From the NCBI GenBank assembly GCA_029706075.1, contig JAINUG010000037.1, forward strand, positions 6,347,166-6,411,165: a DNA stretch of 64,000 nt, written 5' to 3'. This DNA comes from Aldrovandia affinis (Eukaryota; Chordata; Actinopteri; Notacanthiformes; Halosauridae). Shown in pieces: positions 25,901-37,900 of the stretch; within the stretch, counting starts at the first letter, position 1, and each line of letters opens with the position of its first letter. The translations under genes were made by a program, and so were the position numbers. The notes beneath the pieces were generated by a model. It worked only from the letters and a program-made list of their open reading frames with translations. It did not search any database and was not told the DNA's origin.

Positions 25901-28900
25901 TATTACTGTTATTATTCCTTAGGCACATTTTTCCACTCATGGGGGTCATAACCTGCATCTTTACTGGGGCTGGGGCACAGGGGGAAGGTGTGTGTGTGTG
26001 TGTGTGTGTGGGGGGTTCCCCTGGAAGCTGGTGCTGTTTGCTTGCCGCTTCTCCATCTGTGACTTAATTTAGTTTTTCATGCGACCTAGCTTATTTTGAT
26101 AGTTTTTTTCGGCTTTGATGTGCTTTTCCTGTGACTTCAACAAACTTTTGCCTTGCCCAAACGCAAACTATCCCTGCCCAATTGCAAGTTTGACAGTTCA
26201 ACACCCGCGGCACAGTACATACCTGCTACGCCGACTTGCCTACAGCCAGCTGTCTACGCCTCCGGTGAATGTGGATTACTTTGTTACGGTGCTTGGATTA
26301 CGGCCTCCTTTCCCAGCTAGGCGCCTCTGCTGGATCCATGACTCTGCCTCTGCTACACCACTGCACTGGCCGGCACGGCATTAAAAATGAAATATTCCAC
26401 GTTGGAACTCTTCAAACTCAACCGACACACCATTCCTGGATGCTTTGATGCCTTAAAAACACATGCGTCGTCCTCGCAATAAGCACAGAGGCTCCTGACG
26501 TAAGTTTTTTTTACTCTGAAAGTTCCATCCCGTCTCTGTGGTCTGGAAAGTGCACCATCGCATCTCAGTTGCATCATCACAACAAACTACACATCCATAC
26601 TGACTGCCTTTACATCCTTGACCAAGGGTTCTAATATATAATATATGCCATTTAGCAGACGCTTTTATCCAAAGCGACTTACAGTAGTGAATGCATACAT
26701 TTTCAGTATATGTGGCCCCAGTGGGGATTGAACCCACAACCTAAGCATTGCCAACGCTGTGCTCTACCAACTGAGCCACAGAGAACCGTTCTCTGCCAAC
26801 CAGATCCGTCAATGTTTTTAATTTTATCTCAGCATCCTCCTCTTTGCAAAACAACACTGTCTTGTTTATGTTACTGAACACTTGCTGTCTCAACAATAAA
26901 TCACTCCTTATTCATGACATTGTGGATAAGAAAATCGATTTCTTCTGTCTGACTGAAACCTGCCAATAACAACATGACTTTGTGGTGCTCAACAAAGCTA
27001 CACCTCCAGGTTGTGTTTACATTCAGAAACCTTGTTCTCTAGGTCGTGGTGGTGGGCTGGCTGTTATTCATCGAGCTGACATCAAGGTTAAAGCTCTACC
27101 AGACAGAATAGTACATCATTTGAATGTGTTGCAGTTAAACTGGCTGGTTCTGCACCTCTCCAAGTTGTCTTCATCTACCGCTCCCCCAAACCTCCTCTAT
27201 CTTCATGGCTGAGCTATCTGAACTACTCACATCTGTCTGCTCCATGTCTCCATCTACACTACTGCTAGGTGACTTCAACATCCATGTGGACTCAAATAGT
27301 TGAATGTTTGCAGCTGAATTTCTATCTCTGCTGGATTATTTTAACTTCACACAACATGTTCAAGGTCCTACGCATTAAAAAGGTCACACACTGGATCTGG
27401 TGTGCTCAACGGATGCAGCTCCCTCCAACCTGCAGAGCCTGGACTCTGCTGTCTCTGACCATCTTGCCATCTCCTTCAATGTTCCTGTCCCCCCTACCAG
27501 GCTACTTCAAAAGCACACCATCACCTTCAGGAACCTAAAAAATATCAGCACATCTGCCCAGGGGGAAATGATCCAGACAAGATGCTCCTGATCCTGCTGT
27601 GACCTCTGCTGATGACCTTGTATCCCAAAATAATGAAGGCCTATCCTCCAGCCTTGATTCTCTAGCCCCCTCAAAACTCAGACTGTATCTTTATCCTGCC
27701 CTGCAACCTGGTTCACCCCAGAACTCCGTTCTATGAAGTCCACTGATCGACAATTGGAGAGGCTCTACAAAAACTCTGGTCTCCCAGTCCACTCTGAGGC
27801 CTACAAAGAGCTACAAGGAAGCTCTCTCCTACCAAAACAACCCCAGAATGCCACCATCAACTGACTACTATGGCCCCTTGATACCTCCACTCTCCCTGGC
27901 ACCCCTGACCTCTGCTCCAACTTCCTGGACTTCTTTCAGGCTAAAGTTGATTCCATCTACCACCAGCTCCAGGTGCCCTGCTCCCTCCTCTCACCTCAGT
28001 CACCGTTTGCTACAACCACTACTGCCCTTCTGCTGCAATGTTGATTCTCCTCCTTCTCCCCTGTTGACACCACTCACATCACAGAGTTGGTCACCAAATC
28101 CAAGGTTTCCACCTGCTCTCTGGACCCTATGCCTACAGCCTTGGCTAAGGCATGTCTACCGGCTGTGTCCTCTCATGATCGACATTGTTAATACCTCTCT
28201 TAGGTCTGGCACTGTTCCCTCCTATTTCAAAATGGCTGCAGTTACGCCCATTTTTTCTTTTAAAAAGGTCTGGACCCAGATGACCTTAACAACTACTGGC
28301 CAATCTCCAACCTTCCATTCCTTGGAAAAAGTTTGGAATGAGCAGTTGCCTCCCAACTCTAGCAACATATGTCCAACCATGAGCTATACGAACCCTACAA
28401 TCTGGATTCAGAGCACAGTACAGAGACTGCCTTAATCAAAGTCACCAAGGACCTTCTCATTGTTGCCAACTCAAATGTTTTTTCTTATTTTTCTTACCCT
28501 TTTTATACTGTACAGCATTGGGTTCCAGATTATACTTATTATTATTATTATTATTATCATTATCATGTTCATGTTCATGAGTAACGATGATACACGAAAC
28601 AAACTCTTCATGGATAGAGGATAGGATACTCGACTCCTAGCGCTATAATAAAGCCCTGGATTTTATGAACTGAACCCTGATTCTAATAGGGGCTCTACTA
28701 TTGTCAGAACCAGAACCAGGAACCCTAGATCCATGGGCCTCTGGTTCTCTCAATTTTACACTGTTATATTGGGGCAGAACTAGAACCATGCATGGTTGAC
28801 ATTAGAACATAGTCAAACCTGCTGCAAGTTACAGCCAATCAGATGAGGTTGAGCGATATCCATTTATTTGAAGTGAGTTTCAATCTACCAAGTGAGAAAA

Positions 28901-31900
28901 GAAAATATCTGGTCCCAGACAAATCTGTTCTTAGACTGACTGAAGTGTTGGGCATGTTGTCTTTGATTTATCTCCTGATTAGCCATTTAAAATATATAAC
29001 ATTTAACATTCACTATTTCTTTCCATAGACTCTCAGCCACCATTAAGTTCAGCCAAGATGGCAAACTCAAAGCAGTGCTTCCTCAAATAAAGACTTTAAA
29101 CACTGACAGTGGGAACTTTTTAGCAACGGTTTTGTAGCAAGCTATGATCTAATATTTTCCCCATTTCCTGATGATCACAGGACAGATCAAACATACATTT
29201 TAAACATGTTAGAAAGCTAAACAGACATTTCTCAAAGAATAAATATTTTTTCAACTTTTTGCCTGAGGACAATGTAAAGCCGTTTTTGTTAAAGAAATGT
29301 GAAACCTCAATTTCTCAATGACTGGCTGGATCTAGTCAGCATGTTTTTATGTAGTTCTCAGCTTGTCATCACACACTCTGACAGTGGAAACACAGCCCAT
29401 GTTAAACTGCCTTGGACACCATTCCGTCTTGACTGGTTGACTACCCATAGTCTTTTTTATCTTGTGCATCATTTACACTTGTTCTCCAAAGTGCGATAAG
29501 CCAACTGCTCCTTCTTTTCTCGCTCTAGTCCACCAGCTGAGCTGTGCAGCCATTGCTTATGTAAATAAAACTGAAATGATAGTAGAATTCATATAGACAA
29601 AAGCTCAATGTGAAAATAAATGTTTCCTTAATGTTTTTCTTTCAGTCGTGTTTTCAAAGTCGTCATGGTCTGTTCTATTGTCTATCATTTATATAGATAA
29701 ACCTCTTATGAAAAGTGACATTGATTTTGATTTATTTTACCACAAGGTTTTGTGTTCCGGCCTCAAAGAGCTTTCAGTCCTATATTGTTGGCTTTATGTA
29801 GGAACAGATGCCTTCATCACTCTTTCATAATGTGCTGTTCTCTCTCAAGCAGTTCACAACACCACAGTGAAGAGGGAAACAAAATCAAAGTGATGTATTC
29901 TCTATCGGTTTATATCTTTCACCTTTTTTCTTTCTTTCTGTCCTTTTTTTTTTTTTTTTTCTTCTTTCTTTCAGTTCTATGATCTTGGCTCTCCTGCGGA
30001 ATCTGCAAACAGTGTTCCGGGTTGTCTAATGACATACGGGAACTGTGTGACAATGGGACACCCATCATGTGGGCCCCGTGGCCGTTGCCATGGAGAATGG
30101 GGCTCCTTCAGCTGCCAGTGTATCCCGGGTTACACTGGGCACCAGTGCGAACAGGGTATGGCTCCCAAAACACGAACGCATTCTTAAGGTTACAGCTGAA
30201 GATTCATTATAATGCAGGATTCAGTTGCAGATTTGGGGTGAGGGACTGCACACTGTACAACTGTACAACATTTATTCAGCCAGTGATAGGCTCATTACAG
30301 GCAACAAGACCAATCACAATGATTTCAATGAACCCTACCATAGAAATGACATATAACTCAAAGGAAAGACAAGATTGAAAATAGCAGTCGACCTCTGACA
30401 ACACCTCACACCAATACAATTCCTGCAACTATTGGGAAGATGATTTTGACAAATAACTACAAATTTGGTGTAATAGAAATTTGAATAGCACAACCAAATA
30501 ATAAACTCACACAAAGGTTTGACAGATAAAACTTTTATCGCAGTTAGATAAAACTATGATGTGTTCCTCTTTGCAAGGTACATACTTCATCTGAATTACA
30601 TTGGTAAAAGCTGTAGACAGCAGAAGAATGTGAGCAAAGATGTAAATAATTATTGTGAATGGCACCAGAATGGGAAACTTTACTTGTTTCTCATTGGTCT
30701 CTACACTGTTAAAAGGAAAGTTTTCACAAAAGTATGTTTTTGTTCTGAAAACCCAAAGGTAAGGTTTGTGAAAGGTAAGTGAAAAATGGCATCAGTCATG
30801 ATTATATTTCAAAACACCTTTTTTGAGCTTAAAATACTGCCAGGAACACCAGTCCTGGTCTATGCCCAAAATTGATTCTGCCAAATGCTCATGAATTTGA
30901 AATATGCACAGCATGCATTTCCCAGCATGCATCACCACAGAACAATGGTCCTGTTGTTCAACTGACACATTAAATGGCTTTTCACGTTTTGACTTTAATT
31001 GAGTGAGATTAATCTTTTTCCTAATGTATGCCCAATTGCAAAATATGGCAAGTCTCAGAACACATTTTTAGGTAATTCTACTTAATTTGCATATGGTATG
31101 CAGTGTATATTCTCATGTTATGCAGAATATAGTGCTGGATCATTTTTTTGTGATTTTCTGCAACATGAATAGCAAAGTAACATAGTTTAAAGACAAATAC
31201 ATACATCTTAAATGTACAAAACATAAATGTGAAGCAGAATGTAAAGCAGGCACAATTGTTTCAATGTACAGTGTACTGGCTTTCTCTCCAGAGATTTGTT
31301 TAATTTTAACCCATGGTAATTTGTATACAAGTTAATTATATGAAAAAAGTGTTTCCATTTCCTTGTCAGAATTCCATAATAGGCCTATGCTAAATTGGTA
31401 AAAAGGAATGAGTTAAGAAAAAGCACTGTAACATTATATTGCTTTATATAACTTATAAACACATTAAACGGTTGAATGCTTGTGCACGTACTTTCTTTAC
31501 CCCACTCTGTTTTTGCATCTAATGACAAAATCAGCGCTCTTTTCACAATGATTAATTTCCAATGTTAACTTTGCATACTCTGTGGAGGTCCTCAAATTTT
31601 GTTTGGATACCATTGATTAATAAACCTAATCATATTGCAATACATTTAATAGTCATTCACATTATGCCTGTGGAAGTACAGAGAAAACTAAATTGGTGTG
31701 TCTGACAAAAGTTCCTTCTGGGCAATGTGCAAATTCCAAAACATCTGATGAATCACCTGCATGAATATTCATCAATCATGAACGTGCAAACCATTATAAA
31801 CTCTCTAATACTCTCTTCTGACAGGGCAAGATTTCATTGGCCTTTTCAAAACACCAGGACCACATTTAATTTGTCATTTCACATTCCCTGAATGTCAGTG

Positions 31901-34900
31901 CAACTATGTAGCAACCAATTGAAAGTTTTCAAAATGCATTGTTTTTAATAGTACAGATCCAAACATAGCATAGTTCATTCCTAGGGGGCAGCAAGGTAGG
32001 CTAAAATGGCTTTGCCTCCAGCGTATGTTCATGTCTGTCTTCATCTTAATAATGTTTATTTATTTTCTTAGATAAATGTTTTCATATCATAGTTTAAAGA
32101 CAAATACATCTTAAATGTACAGAACGTAAAGCAGACACAATTGTTTCAATGTATACTATACTGGCTTTCTCTCCAGAGACTTGTTTAATTTTAACCCATG
32201 GTAATTTGTATACAAGTTCATTATATGAAAAAATTGTTTCCATTTCCTTGTCAGAATTCCATAATAGGCCTATGCTAAATTGGTAAAAAGGAATGAGTTA
32301 AGAAAAAGCACTGTAACATTATATTGCTTAATATAACTTATAAACACATTAAACAACTGAATGCTTGTGCACATACTTTCTTTGTCACCCCACTCTGATT
32401 TTGAATCTAATGACTAAATCAGTGCTCTTTTCACAATGATTAATTTCCATTCCAAATTGTTAAAAAGGAATGAGTTAAGAAAAAGAAAAGAACAGGCACT
32501 GTTCACTGGGTACAAGTTATTTTGTATTTTGTATATACCCCTTAGCCATCTGGTGGTAAAACAAAGGTACTGTGGTTGCTTTGGGGGGAGCCAGTGAGTT
32601 CATCAGTCAGTAAGTCAAGGGACACTACCTTTTCTAAGGTGCCTAGTATATAGCTGGAGGCAGATTTATAATGATTGTGAGTGATGCTAAGATATACTGT
32701 AGACTGAGCTGAATTTCACTTATGGAATAAAAAGAACATAGACATAAAATGCCTCAATTAAGTCTACTTTTTAAAAGCAATCCTAGAATGTAAGCATCAG
32801 GGCAGAAGGGGAATTTAAATTGCACCTCCACCTCCTCTCACCCATCCTAGCTTGGTGAATAATGAGGGGCACACAGTTCACATCATCAAACAATGTGTTT
32901 ATGGGCACTATAAAAAACTGTTAAGAAGGCCAGGCTGATATGCAGCATCATCCAGAAATAACGGAAAAGGACATTTAAATTATCATGATACTCTGAGGGG
33001 ACTTGTCAGCACAGTAAGTGGACATCCCACTTCTTGTTGTCCACTTGCAAAATAAGGGAACACACAGGCAGATTTACATTGAAGTCAGATGTAAACCGAG
33101 TACACAACCACAACGTTCAATGTATCCTTACAAGGATATACAGAAGAGGGACAGGGAATGTTGGCAAGGATTTCTGTTTGAGGAGCCTGGGACCTGCTTC
33201 TAGAACGTTCATTATTAAAAAGCCTGCATAAGCGTCCAGGTAATCTACCTTGGCTTGTTGGGTACTGCACCTGAATTCACCCAATAAAATCATTGTTTAC
33301 TGAATAGGGTACCAAATGTGTATGAATCATGGAAGCACTTTTTATCAGTGTGAAGCTGTTGTTTATACATGCAGTTAGAATAAGATCTGAGCAAACTGTT
33401 TCCCTTTGGCCAACTTACACATTTTTACAGAGCAGCGGACGTTGTTTGCCTTTTGTGATTGACAGAGGTTCCAGAGTACTCCTTTGATGGGCGTAGCTAC
33501 GTCCATTTCCAGCTGGGGTACCCCCTGCCAGCCCGCCGGACCCAGGTGCAGGCTCTGGTGCGGACCCGGAAACACAGTGGTGCCATTATCAGCCTGTTCT
33601 CCAAGGAACAGAATGAGTACTTGCGCCTGGAGGTGAGCTGGGTCTAGTCTCCTCCCTTGAAATAATGCCTCACACATCATGGCTCTGATGTTGGAGTAAT
33701 ATCACACAAGAGAGAGGTTGCATCGATATTCTGTTAGCTGGGTCACTTTTATATACTATACAGGTATTTATAGCTCTGTTATGGGGCTGTATGTGGGATA
33801 TATGACTCACTGTATGATATGTTGCAGCTTTCATTTGGTCTTTTTCATGATATTAAAAGATTTTTTTGATGATTAATAGCGAGACCGGTTGTGTCTTGCC
33901 CTTGATCGGCAGGTTGAAGTTCTGCAGATATTGAAATTATTACCCACCCAGCCAAAAAAATTAGTGTAAAAGTGGCTTGTGGCGTAGTCAGCCTAACCTA
34001 ACCAGCCACTTCAGTGGGCGTTCTCTGTAACAGTCAACTCGAGTTGGATCCTTGCGTTTAGTACACTACAGTTTCCATTTAGCACTCAGAACTGGAAAAA
34101 TACCCACAGAATATTTTAGCTCAAATAGGCAAAACGGCTCGCCTTCCAATTGTAGCTAATTGTTGCATATGGAAGTACTGCCCTTGACCACCATATCTCC
34201 TGAGTTGTATTCAGTGTCTAATTGCTCCAAAATCAATTTCCCGTTTCAAGGTTTCAGCGCTGGCTGTGGTAACCAGTTGTAATAGTTCACAAAGATGGGG
34301 GAGATATGAATGGGAACCAAACCACCTGATAAAAAGGAAAGAAAAGAACAGCAAAGAAAAAATGACCGTGGAAAAAAAAAAAGGCTTCGCAAATTCAATG
34401 AAAAGTGGGAAGGTTGATGGCAATAGTTCAAGTCAAATTGTTGGTTTTTGATGATATTCAGAACATTGATTTAACTTCATTGTTCTGAATACTGAGAACT
34501 GTCTGTATGCCCGTGACAAGTTGATAATGAATTCATTCGTGAACCAGAAACATGGAATTTGAAGCGTTTATTGATTTGAAAATTTTGAAATACCACCAAC
34601 TTTAACCCTCCAAATCCAGCGTTGCAATGACAGGTCTAAACTCAAATATGGAAGCGAATATTGAAAATGTCAAAATCATATTCAGGAAAGAGCATTGTGT
34701 CAGGGGAGACTTTACACAGATTTTGTGTGGATGCGTAATTTTCTTTTTGGCCATGTCATTGAGTTTTTAGAGCAACATTTTTTTTGTGTGTGGAAAACAA
34801 AATTCAGAATTTGTTTTCTGAAAGAAATGATTGCATCTGGTAAAAATTCATGGATTTGTTTCATGCACCAGCCATGTGGCTGTTCTGTATTGCATTAAGG

Positions 34901-37900
34901 GCAAACTGCTATACCATGCAACTTATTTGAAAAGTGTAGTGCTTCACAGCTGTGTCTTTGTACTCTCTTTACAATTGTACAATGTATGATCAGATACACT
35001 ACCGGTCAAAAGTTTTTACTGAAATTTAAGCAGTTCAAGTCCAGTGAATAACCTGAAATGGTACAAAGGTAAGCGATAAACTGCCACAGGTTAAAAAAAA
35101 AAGTTTAGGTTACCAAAAACAGAAAAATAATGTCAATTTTTTGGCAGTGAGTAGTTTCCTACACCTTTTATAATTAAGTGAGACTTGCTCTGTTTTGTTC
35201 TGGGGGGGATTCTATCCAGTCTGGATTAATCCTTTCAGTGCCTCTCAAAGCATTTCCGGTATGTTCTTTTTGCTCTTTTTTAATAAGAGATAATTGGTGT
35301 TATGCTTTAATAAGGAACAATCGGTGCAATTAAGAGCAATTGCAACTCACTGAAATGTTTCCTGATTGAACTAAAGGCACATCCTTGCTGAACCATTCCC
35401 TTTCCCCATATCTGACAGCATCCCACCAGCTCCTGACAGGAAACCATTCAGCGAGCCTCAATTATTTCATAACCCATTACAGGTCAGCGCTCTCCAAGCG
35501 CACACAGTCCCAACCTTATTCCTTGTGAGCGCAAATGTCCTTTTGTGTTAGGGAGACAGCTTTCCGGACTCGTCTTGATGCCTCCAATTGTAGTCAGTGG
35601 AACTGAGACCTTTTAGCAAACTTCCATCCACTCAGCCCATTTCTTTCCAGCAAGAACTTAAAACACTTTTAGGGCTTCATGAGTGCTGTGAGTCATTGTC
35701 TAGTGTTGCAACATTCTTGTGAGATACTTACGAAATATGCAAGTTGCGCCGTTCTTATCTTATCTTAGTGAGACAGTATTTTATGTTCTCCCTCACAGAA
35801 TTGCGCTTTTTATTTGTTCATATTGTTATTTAATCCAGTTTAATAAAGTTTGTAGTCCGGCACTGATTTGTGTGGCAGGTTGGCCTGACAGGGCTGTTTA
35901 GCATTGATCTTGAATGTGTTGTTGGAACTAAACCTGCCAATAGCCCCATGCCATTATTTGAACCATTGCACATTTCAGTGGCATACACATGTCAGTGTAA
36001 GTTCCCCCTCAAACTCACCTGGGAGTTCATCATGTCACTCACACTCAGAAAGGTCACGTGACTCTGTGCATGCATGAGATAAGATCTAAAGACTATTTTC
36101 CATCACATAAACAATTTTGCGTCCCTCAACACTGGTCATTTGAGTTTCCAAAAGAAGCATGCCTATATAGTTCATCTGGCTTCTCTTGTTTCAAGATGTG
36201 TTGCCGCCACTGAATGGTGTGTGGAGGAGACAGTGTTTATGATGTGTAATGCTGGGAATGTTTCCCCCACACCAATACAGTCACAATCAATGTGCACTCC
36301 CGTTCATCTTTAATTGGGAAGAAAACAAGGGGCCCGCTTTTAGCATGCTAATGGTGCCAACAAGCCCTAAATATAATAAATAGTTAATTAAGAACCCTTG
36401 ACAAGAACACACTCGTTGGGAAAACAACCTTCGGGCCATCTTAAGATATTTATGAAACATTTTGTAATGTATTTTAAATAGATGACAGGGGATGGGAGAG
36501 GAAGGGAGCCAATGGTGAGGGGGGGTGAGTTGGGGGCTAGTTAACAATGAATAATATGAAACGTTTCCAGGATTTATGCAGTTTAACGTGAGATATTCGC
36601 AGCCATCTCAACTGATCTCTGTCTGTTTACTTTCACATAAAAGCTGAAATAATATAGGGGTTTACAAATTATGCTCAGTGGGACCGTCTTGGTGTGTTTG
36701 AAATTGAAATGAATGCCTCATCAGTCTCCAGCAATGGGAGATTCAGCCGTCCTCTGATCCCCGATGTTCGTTCTTTTCTCTCACACATCATTTGTTAGTG
36801 TTAAATTAATATTGCACTCTGAAAGTTTTATCATTTGTATCAGTGGTGGTTACTGTGCATTCATTTCCTTTTTCAGTAAGCTGAGCGGGCTTGAGAGACA
36901 CTTTAATAGATATTTACCCCCCACCCGCATCTTAGATTATACAATGGAAACCCAGAGTCTACTGGGATCTCAAGCAATAATGCAGAACGGTGCAAAAAAA
37001 AAAGAAAGTTTCTGATGTAGAGATTCTCTTTGTTTCGCTGGTTTCAGGGGTAAAATTAAGAGTGGATCAATGGAGCTCATTGTCTTTGTTTACTTTCATG
37101 CTGGGCCTTGAGAACAAGCAGATAAAAGGAAAAGAGTGTCTATGCCATCAGGCTGAGGGGTGGAGTAAATTCGTTTAGGGAGCGAAGGACATAGAAGGAG
37201 GCATGATGTCCCGATGACCGTGCCGAGGGACCAACACTTAAAACAGGTTCTTGAATATATAAAAGCACTATTGAGTTACTCAGTCCAAATTCCAATTAAA
37301 CAAGCAGGATGTATCATTCTGTCAGCACACCAGCTTCTTATCAAATCCGGCCCGGTGTGTTTATTCAGATCCCTGAAGGCCTGTGCCAGCTAATTGAAGC
37401 CCTAAAATGTTGTTCTAAGACATCGTTTCCTTCCCTGTTTCAGATCTACCAGGGCCTGCTGGCTGTCTTCTACAACCTCGGCGATGGGGACCACTCCCTC
37501 ATGCTGCCCTCCTATCATGTCGACAATGGGGAATGGCACGAGATCCACTTGGATCGCCATGACAACGAGCTGACCCTGCGGCTCAATGGGGGAGGTGGGA
37601 GGCGAGAGGTAACCGCTTCCCCCGGGCGGAGCCGAGAGATTGTCATCGACCCGGCGGTAGTGATGATGGGGAACTCCTTCCCTTCCGCCCACAACAAGAG
37701 CTTTCAAGGTACCACTGCAGGCTCATGGAAGTGTTACATCATGGGAATGGTAGAAGAAGCCTACTGTGAAAAGCACCTTCCATTAGAGAATACTCCAATA
37801 TTGTAGGTTTTTATCAATCTCCTTTTCCTATCCCCTTTTTGGTCATATTACACAGTACTGCATTATTATGAATGATTAATATCAATGATTCATTAATTAT

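Larger units (their letters stand above)
24438..29974 (+). other. Intron 5 (5.5 kb)
   Basis: Phase-0 intron between laminin G 1 and EGF 2. It contains a SINE tail fragment (24672-24735), a GT repeat (25988-26016), a degenerate LINE (about 26860-28490) with a SINE just inside its 5' part, a block related to intron 11 (29669-29905), and a poly-T tract before the exon 6 acceptor. Nothing recognised was seen at 24.8-25.9 and 28.6-29.6 kb. Confidence 0.8.
30156..33465 (+). other. Intron 6 (3.3 kb)
   Basis: Phase-1 intron. It is dominated by an AT-rich direct duplication of about 380 bp (31179-31562 and 32088-32454), with a third short piece at about 32455-32490. I see no coding sequence elsewhere in it. 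Confidence 0.8.

Noticed and set aside
27848-28435. 195-codon open frame rich in Ser, Pro and Leu
   Set aside because: It is out of frame with the LINE protein, whose pre-RT and RT motifs are readable in other frames of the same stretch.
30180-30378. Open frame continuing past exon 6
   Set aside because: It runs through the GTATGG donor into intron 6 in another frame; exon 7 joins exon 6 in phase and continues the protein.
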